Made by a program: the position numbers and the translations under genes. From the NCBI RefSeq assembly GCF_900176415.1, contig NZ_FWXO01000004.1, forward strand, positions 124,001 through 188,000: a stretch of 64,000 nt of DNA, written 5' to 3'. The DNA comes from Cellulophaga tyrosinoxydans (GTDB lineage: Bacteria; Bacteroidota; Bacteroidia; Flavobacteriales; Flavobacteriaceae). Below the pieces are notes generated by a model. It made no database searches and had not been told where the DNA came from. It saw nothing but the letters and a program-made list of their open reading frames with translations. Of this stretch, positions 52,994-62,556 are shown in pieces. Positions within the stretch are counted from its first letter, which is position 1. Each line of letters begins with the position of its first letter.

Positions 52994-54463
52994 TTACAAA
53001 CCGCTTATAAAGCTACTATACAAATCTTTAAATTGGTAACCTTCTTCAAACCTATGTTTGTTAAGCTTTTTGTAAGCCACTAAACCCCAAAGCAATAATT
53101 CTTTTAAAAAGTAACTATCGTTCTTGTCAACGTTTGGTTGATGATCTTTTATAAGCTGATTTAATGCTGGTATTTCATCTAAAGCCCTTTTATACTCTTC
53201 ATCAGTATAATCGTCTAACAACTCAAAACCTTCTCCTTGAAAAAACCAATGCAACAATTCGTCATAAGGTGTTTCCTCTCCCTTTTTTTCTAACTTATTA
53301 ATTTTAGGAAAATAATTAGTAAACAGCGTCTTTACGGCATCATCAATTAGTATGGCAGCTACTCCATCGGCTCCTTCTTGTTCCCCTTCATAGACTAGTT
53401 CTATTTTACCAGTTATAGAAGGTATTACCCCTAAAAAATCACTTAATCTAACCATAGTGGCATCAGCACCAGTCAATAGTGCCCTACGTTCCGCTGTGCT
53501 TAATAAATTCTCAAAGGCAGTAATACTTGTTCTAGCACTTACTCCACTTTTAGCATCTACATATTCACTTTTACGTGCTTCAAAACTTATTTGTTCTAAC
53601 AAATCTTTTGCCATATCTGGCACATAAACCGCGTTGGTTTGTCGAGAATCTAATTTAGACTCTTGCTCGGTTATTTTTCTTGCGGTTTCAATGGTATCAG
53701 GATAATGCGTTAAGATTTGAGATCCTATCCTGTCCTTTAACGGCGTTACGATACTTCCTCTATTGGTATAATCTTCAGGGTTAGCTGTAAAAACAAACTG
53801 TATATCTAAAGGCAATCGCAATTTAAATCCCCGAATTTGAATGTCACCTTCTTGTAAAATATTAAATAACGAAACTTGAATGCGCGCTTGTAAATCTGGC
53901 AATTCATTGATTACAAATATGCATCGATTAGCACGTGGAATCATTCCAAAATGGATTACACGATCATCGGCGTACGATAGTTTTAAATTTGCTGCTTTTA
54001 TAGGATCTACATCACCAATTAAATCGGCTACAGTTACATCGGGAGTTGCTAATTTTTCAGAAAAACGGTCATCACGGTGTAGCCACGAAATAGGCGTTTT
54101 ATCACCTTTCTCTTTTATTAACTCTATAGCAAAACGTGACATGGGCTTTAAAGGATCATCGTTAATTTCAGTGCCTTCCACAACAGGGATATATTCATCT
54201 AATAAATTAACCATTAGTCTTGCCAATCTAGTTTTTGCCTGCCCTCTTAACCCTAATAAGTTTATATTATGTCGAGATAAAATTGCTCTTTCTAGCTCTG
54301 GAATTACCGAATTTTCATATCCCCAAACCCCTGTGAAAGTTTCTTCACCACGTTTAATTTTTTCTCTAAGATTATCTCTTAACTCATCTTTTATAGATTT
54401 ACTTAGGTAGCCAGCTTTTTTTAATTCTCCTAGTGTATTTATTTCTTTATAATTCAATTGCAT
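52994..54463 (-). CDS. MoxR-like/Mg-chelatase-like AAA+ ATPase
   Basis: 489 residues. AAA+ domain with unusual Walker A LLGLRGQAKTRLARL, Walker B-like CIFVINELPDLQARIQVSLFNILQE, sensor ETGNP-like FVFTANPEDYTNRGSI and PLKDRIGSQILTHYP. The Asp-to-Asn change in the Walker B (FVINEL) is common in this Mg-chelatase-related family. A conserved partner, a VWA protein, lies just upstream in the same operon; together they resemble MoxR/VWA chaperone pairs that insert metals or fold targets. Target not visible. Confidence 0.87.
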   Translation of the reverse strand: MQLNYKEINTLGELKKAGYLSKSIKDELRDNLREKIKRGEETFTGVWGYENSVIPELERAILSRHNINLLGLRGQAKTRLARLMVNLLDEYIPVVEGTEINDDPLKPMSRFAIELIKEKGDKTPISWLHRDDRFSEKLATPDVTVADLIGDVDPIKAANLKLSYADDRVIHFGMIPRANRCIFVINELPDLQARIQVSLFNILQEGDIQIRGFKLRLPLDIQFVFTANPEDYTNRGSIVTPLKDRIGSQILTHYPDTIETARKITEQESKLDSRQTNAVYVPDMAKDLLEQISFEARKSEYVDAKSGVSARTSITAFENLLSTAERRALLTGADATMVRLSDFLGVIPSITGKIELVYEGEQEGADGVAAILIDDAVKTLFTNYFPKINKLEKKGEETPYDELLHWFFQGEGFELLDDYTDEEYKRALDEIPALNQLIKDHQPNVDKNDSYFLKELLLWGLVAYKKLNKHRFEEGYQFKDLYSSFISGL

Positions 54464-54501
54464 ATTTTTTATTTATAATGTTCTATTTGATTGAAGATTT
54501 C

Positions 54502-55653
54502 CTACTTCAATCGTTTTCTTCTATTTGATTCATAATCTTCGAAAATCATTTCTCCCAGTCCTTGCAGACCTGTAAAGAACGCTTTCCCTTTATTTGCTTC
54601 GGTAAAATGACGAATAAATTGCATTAAATAAGGGTCTTGAGCAATCATGAAAGTGGTTATTGGTATATGCAACTTACGGGCTTGGCGCGCCATATTGTAG
54701 CATTTTTCGACAATATAATCATCTAAACCAACGCTGTTCTTATAATAAGTACCATCTGGTAATCGCAAACAGCTCGGTTTTCCATCCGTAATCATAAAAA
54801 TTTGCTTATTGGTATTTCGTTTTCTTCTAAGCATATCCATAGCCAACTGTAGTCCTGCTACTGTATTGGTATGATACGGTCCTACTTTTAAATAAGGTAA
54901 ATCTTTTATAGGTATAGGCCAAGCATCATTACCAAACACCAAAATATCTAAAGTATCTTTTGGGTAACGGGTTGTAATTAACTCAGCAAGAGCCATTGCC
55001 ACTTTTTTAGCAGGGGTAATTCTGTCTTCGCCGTACAATATCATACTATGACTAATATCTATCATTAGAATAGTACTCATTTGAGCCTTATACTGCGTAT
55101 CCTCTACAACTAAATCTTCTTCATTTAATGAAAAATCACCTATACCATTACTGATTTGTGCGTTTTTAAGACTTTCCGTCATGGAAATATGTTCTAATCC
55201 ATCGCCATAACGATATTCACGCAGTTCCCCTGTATGTTCATCACCTTGACCAGATTTTCCTGTTTTATGATTTCCTGATCCACTTCGCTTAAGCTTACCG
55301 AAAATTTGGTCTAAAGCGCGTTGCCTTATTATGCGTTCCATTTTAGCGGTTATTGACAGGTTACCACCTCCATTACCGCCATCTTCTTTATCACCTTCAC
55401 CTCCACCATCTTTAAATTCTTCACGCAAAAAGCCTTTTGCTTTTAAATCTTCAATAAAATCGTCAATAGTGTAATTCTCGTCTGTAAGTTCATACTCCTT
55501 GTCCAATTCTCTCAACCAATCAAGTGCCTCGTCTACATCGCCAGATGTATGCGTGATAAGTTCTTGAAAAATATCAAAAAGTTTTTCATAAGGAGATTGT
55601 TCCGGTGCTTCATAGGTAGCAAAACGGAATCCTTTTCTTGTATTCATAGCCAT
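54502..55653 (-). CDS. VWA-domain protein, partner of the AAA+ ATPase
   Basis: 383-residue cytoplasmic VWA protein. N-terminal helical segment, a Gly-rich linker (GGGEGDKEDGGNGGG), an Arg-rich stretch, then the VWA domain with MIDAS ILMIDISHSMILYG, NTVAGLQLAMDML and FMITDGKPSC. No signal peptide, so it acts inside the cell with the AAA+ ATPase downstream (38 bp apart). It likely recruits substrates to the ATPase. Confidence 0.87.
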   Translation of the reverse strand: MAMNTRKGFRFATYEAPEQSPYEKLFDIFQELITHTSGDVDEALDWLRELDKEYELTDENYTIDDFIEDLKAKGFLREEFKDGGGEGDKEDGGNGGGNLSITAKMERIIRQRALDQIFGKLKRSGSGNHKTGKSGQGDEHTGELREYRYGDGLEHISMTESLKNAQISNGIGDFSLNEEDLVVEDTQYKAQMSTILMIDISHSMILYGEDRITPAKKVAMALAELITTRYPKDTLDILVFGNDAWPIPIKDLPYLKVGPYHTNTVAGLQLAMDMLRRKRNTNKQIFMITDGKPSCLRLPDGTYYKNSVGLDDYIVEKCYNMARQARKLHIPITTFMIAQDPYLMQFIRHFTEANKGKAFFTGLQGLGEMIFEDYESNRRKRLK

Positions 55654-55730
55654 ACCTTAAAATTAAGATATTTAGAAATGAAAACATATCTTTTTAAGAA
55701 AAGTTAAGGGTTTATTGTACTTTTAATTAT

Positions 55731-56537
55731 ATGATTCTAGAGCAAATACAAGGTTTTATTAGCACACCCAAATTATGGGATGGTAAACTGCTTGGTGTTG
55801 AACAATTTGAGTTTCCTAGTATTAATTTACATGACTTTCAACTCAAACCAATACCTCAAAATATTAGATTGGGGCATCAGGTAGAATGTATTTTTCATCA
55901 ACTTATAGCCCATTCTGAGCAGTATGAAATACTCCTTTTTAATCAGCTTATAAAAAATGAAAATAGAACTCTAGGTGAAATAGATTTCATACTAAAAGAC
56001 ACTAAAGAAAACGCACTTTTACATATTGAGCTCACCTATAAGTTTTATTTAATTGATGATTCTATACCTAATCCAATTTACCAATTAATTGGCCCAAATA
56101 AAAAAGATTCATTTATAGAAAAAATAAATAAAATTAAAAATCATCAATTTAAACTTTTACATAAGGAAGAAACATATAACTTATTAAAAAATAAATTAAT
56201 AGATATAAACAAAATAACATCAAAAGTTTATTTTAAAGGGCAGTTATTTATTCCGTTTCATAAAAAAAATTGTTCAATTGGACCTTTTAACAGAGAGAGT
56301 ATTTATGGCTTTTGGATTACTAAAATTGACTTTCAGAGCGTTTGCTTTTTAGATTTTGTATACTTTATCCCCACTAAAAAAGAATGGCTAGTTGCGCCAC
56401 ATAATCAAGTAAATTGGAAAAATTACGATGCGATTATTATTGATATTAATTCTCTGCATAGTAATTTCCAATCGCCAATGATTTGGCTAAAAAATTCTTT
56501 AAACCAAATTGAAAAAGCATTTATTGTTTGGTGGTAA
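55731..56537 (+). CDS. DUF1853 family protein
   Basis: 268 residues. Segments LGHQVECIFHQLI, TLGEIDFILKDTKENALLHIELTYKFYL and FHKKNCSIGPFN, with an invariant acidic-plus-lysine pattern, are typical of DUF1853, a family that may belong to the PD-(D/E)xK nuclease fold. Whether it is a nuclease is not established here. Single gene on the plus strand after the AAA/VWA operon's upstream end. Confidence 0.82.
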   Translation: MILEQIQGFISTPKLWDGKLLGVEQFEFPSINLHDFQLKPIPQNIRLGHQVECIFHQLIAHSEQYEILLFNQLIKNENRTLGEIDFILKDTKENALLHIELTYKFYLIDDSIPNPIYQLIGPNKKDSFIEKINKIKNHQFKLLHKEETYNLLKNKLIDINKITSKVYFKGQLFIPFHKKNCSIGPFNRESIYGFWITKIDFQSVCFLDFVYFIPTKKEWLVAPHNQVNWKNYDAIIIDINSLHSNFQSPMIWLKNSLNQIEKAFIVWW

Positions 56538-56593
56538 CAATATAAATTTAAAATGAACGTTAATTTGTAGTATTTAACTTACGAATATTACAA

Positions 56594-56977
56594 ATGACTA
56601 AACTACTTCTTGCCTTATCCATGTTCTTATTTATTTCTAAATCCAACTCTGAAATCAAATGGGACGTCATTTATACAAATGCAACCTATGCGCTAAATCA
56701 TTCTAAAAAAGCAATGAGTTCTAATAATTTTGATCATCAACGCTATTATTCTGAAAAGGCATTACTAGCCTATGATAAAATTGCTAATGATTTGAAAAAT
56801 TATGATGACGAAGATTTAAAATTAAAAATAGCTGAAACAATAAACGATCTAGAACACGCCGTAGACGCACCAGATTGGGATCGTGGACGCTTTTACACTA
56901 AAAGAGTATACCAAAACACACAAGATTTCATCACCACATTAGATTTAATGTCTTTACAAACAGCTTCAGCGCAATAA
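56594..56977 (+). CDS. Exported helical protein, unknown (127 aa)
   Basis: 127 residues beginning with a clear Sec signal (MTKLLLALSMFLFISKSNS). The mature part is all helical: ATYALNHSKKAMSSNNFDHQRYYSEKALLAYDK, then DLEHAVDAPDWDRGRFYTKRVYQ, which repeats the DxxRxYxxKA pattern, two similar helical hairpins. It is probably periplasmic. It looks like a small repeat protein rather than an enzyme. No family recognised. Confidence 0.65.
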   Translation: MTKLLLALSMFLFISKSNSEIKWDVIYTNATYALNHSKKAMSSNNFDHQRYYSEKALLAYDKIANDLKNYDDEDLKLKIAETINDLEHAVDAPDWDRGRFYTKRVYQNTQDFITTLDLMSLQTASAQ

Positions 56978-57066
56978 TTTTATCCATTCGCTAAAAATAT
57001 TTATCCTACTAAATTAATAGATTAAAAAGAATTCCTTTAATTTGCCTTGATTAAATTAAAGGAATT

Positions 57067-57802
57067 TTGAACAAAAAAGTACCCCATATACTTATACTAT
57101 TTGTTTTGCTCATTTGTGGTATAAAAAAATACTTACGCTCAAAAACATGTAGAAACTCAAAACGTACTTTGGACACGGTATTATTTAAAGGTAAAGCTTA
57201 ATGATAATTATCAGATAAAAGAAGAAATTGACACCAGAAAATATTTGTTTCCTTGGCGGAAAAATTAATTTTTGACAAAAACACTAATCGAGCGAAAACT
57301 AACCCCTAATTGGAGTATTTCTACCGGAATGGCTTATTCTCAAATAGCCACACCTAACGACCCTGATAGCCCAATTACAGATAATATTTCAGAGTTACGT
57401 CCATTAATCGAACTTACTTATAATCAAAAACTTAGTTCCAAATTTATTTTAAATCATAGGTATTGGTCTGAGTTTAGATATTTTGAACAACCTGATAATA
57501 CTTTTGATTTTAGTACTTGTCGCATGCGCTATAAAGTAGAATTGAATTATGTTCCAAATACTAAAATAACTTTTAAAGCTTTCGATGAAATTTTCTTAAA
57601 TATTGGTGACCAAACTACAAACCTATTTGATCAAAACAGGTATGGCCTAAGTGCACAATATATGCCTTTGAAAAATTTAGGTTTTGAATTAGGTTATCTA
57701 AATTGGTACCAAAAAAGAGCCTCTGGAATTGATTTCTATAATCGACATTTAGTAAGATTAACAATCCACCAAACAATACATTTGAAAAAACAAAAAACCT
57801 AA
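57067..57802 (+). pseudogene. Broken DUF2490-family gene
   Basis: The first frame begins MNKKVPHILILFVLLICG and is lost at an A7 run near 57126; the coding sense continues in another frame from AQKHVETQNVLWTRYYLKVKLN, is cut by an in-frame TAA at 57266 after FPWRKN, then goes on FLTKTLIERKLTPNWSISTG to the end. The segments fit a single outer-membrane-like DUF2490 protein (the QNVLWTRYYL and FPWR blocks) with one frameshift and one nonsense codon. A translated fragment of 176 residues from 57272 is unlikely to work. Confidence 0.78.
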
Positions 57803-57826
57803 AGCAAACATGCTTTAGGTTTTTTT
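57792..57826 (+). terminator. Terminator at the end of the broken DUF2490 gene
   Basis: AAAAAACCTAAAGC, loop AAACAT, GCTTTAGGTTTTTTT: strong stem and T-run, overlapping the stop codon of the last fragment. It may work on both strands. Confidence 0.9.
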
Positions 57827-57847
57827 AATATGATCTATTCTCGTATT

Positions 57848-59305
57848 TTAATTAGCAGTTAACTCGCGTGTTAACCAACCTCTTCTGTTTGCTGTTGCTA
57901 TGGCATAAGGTGTTATCCAAAACAATCCAAAAGTAAATAGTATACTATAAGAATACGCCCAAAAGGCCTTAGAAACACTATACCTTTTAGCATAAAATAA
58001 TACTGGAAATGTAGAGACAACTAATATACTTAACAAAGTAGAACTTAAAAATAGTATAGGATGCGATATAATGAAATATAGCATGAATAATAAAAATGGA
58101 TAGGTCATTATAATCTTTAAAGCCTGGCTAATAAATAACAATCTTGGCCCAATTTTAGATTCTTTTCTAAAGTTAGCAAACACATACTTAGCCATAACAA
58201 TATTCTCACGAACATTGCTTCTACCCCATCTGATAAACATTTTGTATAATCCTTTATATTTTTCAGGAACATTAGTGTAGGCATATGCATTTCTTTGAAA
58301 CAAAACATGATACCCTTGTTTTAAGATCATGTTTGTCATTGCTCTATCTTCACCTATATCAGATGGTTGCCCCATAAATGTTTGATTAATCCATTCTGGA
58401 AGACATGCAAACACAGCCTCACTTCTATAAGCCGCTAGAGCACCAGGAGTACATAGAACAGTGTTTAATTGACTCTCCGCAGAACGTCTAAATTCAAAAC
58501 TTAAAACAAAACTAACGTTTAGCATTTTAGGCAATACTGCATTTTGATTATTCAAAACCTGAATATTTCCTGCAACTGCGCCACATTTTTCATTAACTAC
58601 GAACGGACTAACCAAATTTCGTAATGTGTCGGCATTAACAATAGAATCACTATCCACTGTTACAAATACTTCACCTGTACCAAGATTAAAGCCACGATAT
58701 AAAGCATGACGTTTACCCATATTTTTTGGCTGTTGAAAAATAGTAACTCGGTCGCCTAGTATTTTTTTAGCCTCTTTCATCCAATACCAAGTATCATCTT
58801 TACTCCCGTCATCAACTGCTAATAATTGTAATTTATCCATTGGATAATCACTTTTAGCTAAACTCATTAATGTTGCCCAGACTTGTTTTCCTTCGTTATA
58901 TGCAGGAACAATAACAGTCACTGTAGGCAGCGCTGCATCTGCAACGGACGCCACTGGTTTATATCTAAAATACAAGTATAAATTATATAGAAAAAAACCT
59001 CCTTTAAAAAGCAATAGCGCAAAACCTACATAAAGAAACACGCTACCCACAGAAGAATTAAGTCGGTCTAATCTAAGTTGATAAAAATCTTCTTGTAAAA
59101 AATATACAACAATTGCTGCTGTAATCATTAAAACAAATGAACCCACCATGATAGCTAGGCTCCAAGGATTCTTTACTTTGTCTTTTATTAAGACCTTTAC
59201 ACTATCTAGTGGACTAAACTCCCCATTTAAAGTTGCAAACTTACCATTCAGTGAATTGTAAAATTGCTTCAATGTTAATGTTGCTGTCTTCATTATTAAT
59301 TTCAT
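57848..59305 (-). CDS. GT2 membrane glycosyltransferase
   Basis: 485 residues. Two N-terminal helices, then the catalytic GT2 domain: VTVIVPAYNEGKQVWATLMSL, LAVDDGSKDDTWY, VFVTVDSDSIVN (DxD), DIGEDRAMTNMIL (base) and FIRWGRSNVREN in the place of the processive QxxRW. C-terminal helices (LLFISQALKIIMTYPF, YSYSILFTFGLFW) complete a synthase-like membrane topology. Resembles hyaluronan/PgaC-type synthases. It is separate from the exopolysaccharide operon near 37 kb, so it likely makes another polymer or lipid-linked sugar. An ATG 12 bp downstream (MKTATLTL) is an equally possible start. Confidence 0.85.
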   Translation of the reverse strand: MKLIMKTATLTLKQFYNSLNGKFATLNGEFSPLDSVKVLIKDKVKNPWSLAIMVGSFVLMITAAIVVYFLQEDFYQLRLDRLNSSVGSVFLYVGFALLLFKGGFFLYNLYLYFRYKPVASVADAALPTVTVIVPAYNEGKQVWATLMSLAKSDYPMDKLQLLAVDDGSKDDTWYWMKEAKKILGDRVTIFQQPKNMGKRHALYRGFNLGTGEVFVTVDSDSIVNADTLRNLVSPFVVNEKCGAVAGNIQVLNNQNAVLPKMLNVSFVLSFEFRRSAESQLNTVLCTPGALAAYRSEAVFACLPEWINQTFMGQPSDIGEDRAMTNMILKQGYHVLFQRNAYAYTNVPEKYKGLYKMFIRWGRSNVRENIVMAKYVFANFRKESKIGPRLLFISQALKIIMTYPFLLFMLYFIISHPILFLSSTLLSILVVSTFPVLFYAKRYSVSKAFWAYSYSILFTFGLFWITPYAIATANRRGWLTRELTAN

Positions 59306-59372
59306 TTTTTGTTCTCGAGAGTTATATACGTATGTATTTGCGCTACAGTCTTTTTAGAAAACATTTTTTTAC

Positions 59373-59418
59373 AAAAAAAATCCGAAAGACTTGATTTTCA
59401 AGATCTTTCGGATTTTTT
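59373..59418 (-). terminator. Terminator of the histidine operon
   Basis: AAAATCCGAAAGA...TCTTTCGGATTTTTT with a second inner stem CTTGA/TCAAG; read on the minus strand it ends in eight T. It follows hisIE directly. Confidence 0.93.
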
Positions 59419-59433
59419 AAATTCTAAAATTTA

Positions 59434-60030
59434 TTAATGCCGCCCTTTTAAAACAGTTTCAATATCTTTTAAGGTAAAACCTTTTGCTTGTAACAATATC
59501 AAAAAATGAAAGAGTAAATCTGCACTTTCGTCTAAAAACAACTTATCATCATTATCTTTAGCTTCTATTACCACTTCCACAGCCTCCTCGCCTACTTTTT
59601 GCGCTACTTTATTAATCCCTTTTCTAAAAAGTGAAGCCACATAACTATCTTGATTTTCAGGATTATCCTTACGATCTTTTATAATAGCTTCTAATTCAGA
59701 TAAAAAACCAAATGAACTAGAATTTTCTTCATTCCAGCAGGTATCCGATCCAGTATGACATGTAGGTCCGACTGGGTTTACTGTAATCAACAAAGTATCA
59801 TTATCACAGTCATTTTTGATAGATACTAAATTTAAAAAATTCCCGCTTTCTTCACCTTTTGTCCATAAACGCTTTTTAGTACGACTATAAAAAGTAACTT
59901 TTTTAGTTTCTTGTGTTTTATCAAAAGCTTCTTGATTCATATACCCCAACATCAAAACATTTTTTGTTGTTGCATCTTGAATTATGGCTGGAATTAAACC
60001 GTCTGCATTTTTATCGAAATCTATTTTCAT
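59434..60030 (-). CDS. hisIE: Bifunctional phosphoribosyl-AMP cyclohydrolase / phosphoribosyl-ATP pyrophosphatase
   Basis: Steps 2 and 3 of histidine synthesis in one polypeptide (198 aa). HisI part: TKKRLWTKGEESGNF, the metal-binding NDCDNDTLLITVNPVGPTCHTGSDTCW. HisE part after about residue 110: SYVASLFRKGINKVAQKVGEEAVEVVIEA with the acidic pyrophosphatase helix. Last gene of the operon, 6 bp after hisF, before a strong terminator. Confidence 0.95.
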   Translation of the reverse strand: MKIDFDKNADGLIPAIIQDATTKNVLMLGYMNQEAFDKTQETKKVTFYSRTKKRLWTKGEESGNFLNLVSIKNDCDNDTLLITVNPVGPTCHTGSDTCWNEENSSSFGFLSELEAIIKDRKDNPENQDSYVASLFRKGINKVAQKVGEEAVEVVIEAKDNDDKLFLDESADLLFHFLILLQAKGFTLKDIETVLKGRH

Positions 60031-60036
60031 ATTATC

Positions 60037-60792
60037 TTATATTCTAACAGGAATCCCGTTATTTTTTAATTCTTTTTTTAAATCTAGTATATCAATCTCT
60101 TTAAAGTGAAAAACACTAGCAGCCAACGCCGCATCCGCTTTACCTTCTTTAAAAGTATCTACAAAATGTTGCATATTTCCAGCCCCACCAGAAGCTATAA
60201 TGGGAATATTTAATTCCGTTGATAATTTAGCTAAAGCTTCATTTGCAAAGCCATCTTTTGTGCCGTCATTATCCATAGAAGTAAACAGAATTTCTCCAGC
60301 TCCGCGCTGTTCCACCTCTTTCGCCCAATCAAACAAACGAATTTCTGTAGGTACCTTACCACCAACTAAATGTACAATCCATTCACCACCTATCTGCTTC
60401 GCATCAATAGCAACTACAATACATTGCGAGCCAAATTTTGCCGATAATTCATTAATTAAATCAGGATTTTTTACTGCTGAAGAATTAATAGACACTTTAT
60501 CTGCCCCATTTTGCAATAAAATATCCACATCTTCAATTGACGAGATACCACCTCCAACAGTAAATGGAATATTTACTTTTTCTGCTACATGATATACTAA
60601 ATTTGCTAAGGTTTTTCTCCTTTCCTCTGTTGCTGAAATATCTAAAAAAACCAACTCATCTGCTCCAGAATTAGCATAAATTTCAGCTAATTCAACCGGA
60701 TCACCTGCATCGCGCAGATCCACAAAATTCACACCTTTAACAGTACGCCCGTTTTTAATATCTAAACAAGGAATTATACGTTTTGTTAGCAT
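60037..60792 (-). CDS. hisF: Imidazole glycerol phosphate synthase subunit HisF
   Basis: Cyclase subunit that combines ammonia from HisH with PRFAR to form IGP and AICAR. TIM barrel with catalytic Asp in [16 protein letters not shown] (first strand) and a second in [21 protein letters not shown] and [13 protein letters not shown] are phosphate loops. 251 aa matches. Its glutaminase partner HisH is two genes upstream. Confidence 0.96.
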   Translation of the reverse strand: MLTKRIIPCLDIKNGRTVKGVNFVDLRDAGDPVELAEIYANSGADELVFLDISATEERRKTLANLVYHVAEKVNIPFTVGGGISSIEDVDILLQNGADKVSINSSAVKNPDLINELSAKFGSQCIVVAIDAKQIGGEWIVHLVGGKVPTEIRLFDWAKEVEQRGAGEILFTSMDNDGTKDGFANEALAKLSTELNIPIIASGGAGNMQHFVDTFKEGKADAALAASVFHFKEIDILDLKKELKNNGIPVRI

Positions 60793-60801
60793 TCTGTTGT
60801 T

Positions 60802-61545
60802 TTAAGTATTTAAAATAAAATTTTCTAACTGTTTTAAACTTATTCTATTTTCATAGATAGCTTTCCCAATAATGGTTCCTTCACAACCTAATGCTGCCAA
60901 CTTAGGCAATTCATCAAAAGTTGAAATGCCTCCCGAAGCAATTAAATTAATTCCTCCGCCATCAATTCCTTTTCCAGTTTGTGCTAATATTTTTTGATAC
61001 AAGTTAAATGAAGGCCCTTGCAACATACCATCCTTACTGATATCTGTACAAATAACGAATACAATTCCGTTTTTTTGATATCCTTGAATGAATGGAATTA
61101 AATCTTCTTTAGAATCTTCTTGCCAACCCGATACTGCAATTTTTTCATTAAGAGCATCAGCTCCTAAAATAATTTTTTCAGCGCCGTAAGTTTCTATCCA
61201 ACCTATGAAAGTTTCTCGATCTTTAACCGCAATACTGCCTCCTGTTATTTGCGAAGCTCCACTATCAAAAGCAATACGCAAATCTTCATTAGTTTTTAAT
61301 CCTCCACCAAAATCGATTTTTAAAGTAGTTTGCGAGGCGATTTGCTCTAAAACTTTATGGTTTACAATGTGTTTAGATTTTGCACCGTCTAAATCTACCA
61401 GATGCAAATATTCTATGCCGTGGGCTTCAAACTCTTTTGCTACCTCTAATGGATTTTCATTGTATATCTTTTTAGTATCGTAATCGCCTTTTGAAAGTCG
61501 AACACACTTACCGTCTATAATATCAATTGCTGGAATTATTCGCAT
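60802..61545 (-). CDS. hisA: ProFAR isomerase HisA
   Basis: (Beta-alpha)8 barrel isomerising ProFAR to PRFAR. Catalytic [21 protein letters not shown] (general acid/base Asp), [12 protein letters not shown], and phosphate loops [13 protein letters not shown] and [12 protein letters not shown]. 247 aa. It is preceded by a one-base overlap (TAATG) with an acetyltransferase gene. Confidence 0.95.
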   Translation of the reverse strand: MRIIPAIDIIDGKCVRLSKGDYDTKKIYNENPLEVAKEFEAHGIEYLHLVDLDGAKSKHIVNHKVLEQIASQTTLKIDFGGGLKTNEDLRIAFDSGASQITGGSIAVKDRETFIGWIETYGAEKIILGADALNEKIAVSGWQEDSKEDLIPFIQGYQKNGIVFVICTDISKDGMLQGPSFNLYQKILAQTGKGIDGGGINLIASGGISTFDELPKLAALGCEGTIIGKAIYENRISLKQLENFILNT

Positions 61546-61961
61546 TATAATTTTATTTTATCAATGGACATCCAAAAATCTGAATCTCCTACTTTTTTAA
61601 ATCCGTAACGCTCATACAAACTATGAGCATCTTTGGTTTTTAAAGCTACTGTTTTTACTGTTTTAATTATCTCATGGTTCATCATATAATCAACCAATTG
61701 TTTACCATAACCATTCCCTTGATATTCTGGAAAAATGATTACATCCATAAAATAGGCAAATAAGATTTGATCTGTAACTACCCGAGAAAATCCTATTTGA
61801 TTTCCATTTTTATCATACAGTCCAAAACAGACTGAATTTTCAATGGTTGTTTTTACTTCATCAAGAGTTCTATCTTTACCCCAATAAGATTCAACACTTA
61901 TGTATTGCTGAATTTTATGGATATCTAGTTTACTTTTCTCTGTAGAAATTACAACTGCCAT
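61545..61961 (-). CDS. GNAT-family N-acetyltransferase within the his operon
   Basis: 138-residue GNAT fold: VSVESYW-type start, [42 protein letters not shown], in which QGNGYG is the acetyl-CoA-binding R/QxxGxG motif, then [20 protein letters not shown]. It acetylates a small amine; substrate unknown. It sits between hisH and hisA with 1-bp and 4-bp gaps, an insertion not part of the canonical pathway. Confidence 0.9.
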   Translation of the reverse strand: MAVVISTEKSKLDIHKIQQYISVESYWGKDRTLDEVKTTIENSVCFGLYDKNGNQIGFSRVVTDQILFAYFMDVIIFPEYQGNGYGKQLVDYMMNHEIIKTVKTVALKTKDAHSLYERYGFKKVGDSDFWMSIDKIKL

Positions 61962-61965
61962 TTTA

Positions 61966-62547
61966 TTACATGTTTAAAAAATTCAAAAGAATTTTCTCTC
62001 CAACACTGCTACTTTTTTCAGGATGAAATTGTGTTCCGTAAAAATTATCTTTTTTCAAAGCTGCACTATAGGCTAGATCATATTCTGTTGTTGCAATAGT
62101 TTCTTCACATTTTGGTGCGTAAAAACTGTGTACTAAATAAATATATTCCTGTTCTGAAACCCCTTTGAATAAATCGGTTTTTAAATCTTTAATTTGATTC
62201 CAACCTATTTGTGGCACTTTCACTTTATCAGAAAACTTAATTACATCAACATCAAATATTCCAAGTCCTTTTGTTGCTCCTTCTTCTGTAGCTTTACACA
62301 TTAATTGCATCCCCAAACAAATACCTAAAACAGGTTGTTTTAATTTAGGAATTAGTTGATCTAAACCACTAGCTTTTAGTTTTTGCATAGCACTACTTGC
62401 CTCGCCTACACCAGGAAAAATCACTTTATCAGCTGCTAGAATTTCGTTTACATCATCGGACAAAATCGCCTCAAAACCAATACGTTGTATTGCAAATTTT
62501 ATACTCTGTATATTTCCTGCGCCGTAATTTATAATTACTATTTTCAT
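61966..62547 (-). CDS. hisH: Imidazole glycerol phosphate synthase subunit HisH
   Basis: Glutaminase subunit supplying ammonia to HisF. Class I amidotransferase triad: GICLGMQLMC (Cys nucleophile), with His and Glu in TQFHPEKSSS near the end. INYGAGNIQSIK and FPGVGEASSAM are typical HisH segments. 193 aa. Separated from hisF by two genes. Confidence 0.95.
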   Translation of the reverse strand: MKIVIINYGAGNIQSIKFAIQRIGFEAILSDDVNEILAADKVIFPGVGEASSAMQKLKASGLDQLIPKLKQPVLGICLGMQLMCKATEEGATKGLGIFDVDVIKFSDKVKVPQIGWNQIKDLKTDLFKGVSEQEYIYLVHSFYAPKCEETIATTEYDLAYSAALKKDNFYGTQFHPEKSSSVGEKILLNFLNM

Positions 62548-62556
62548 TAGTCTTTT

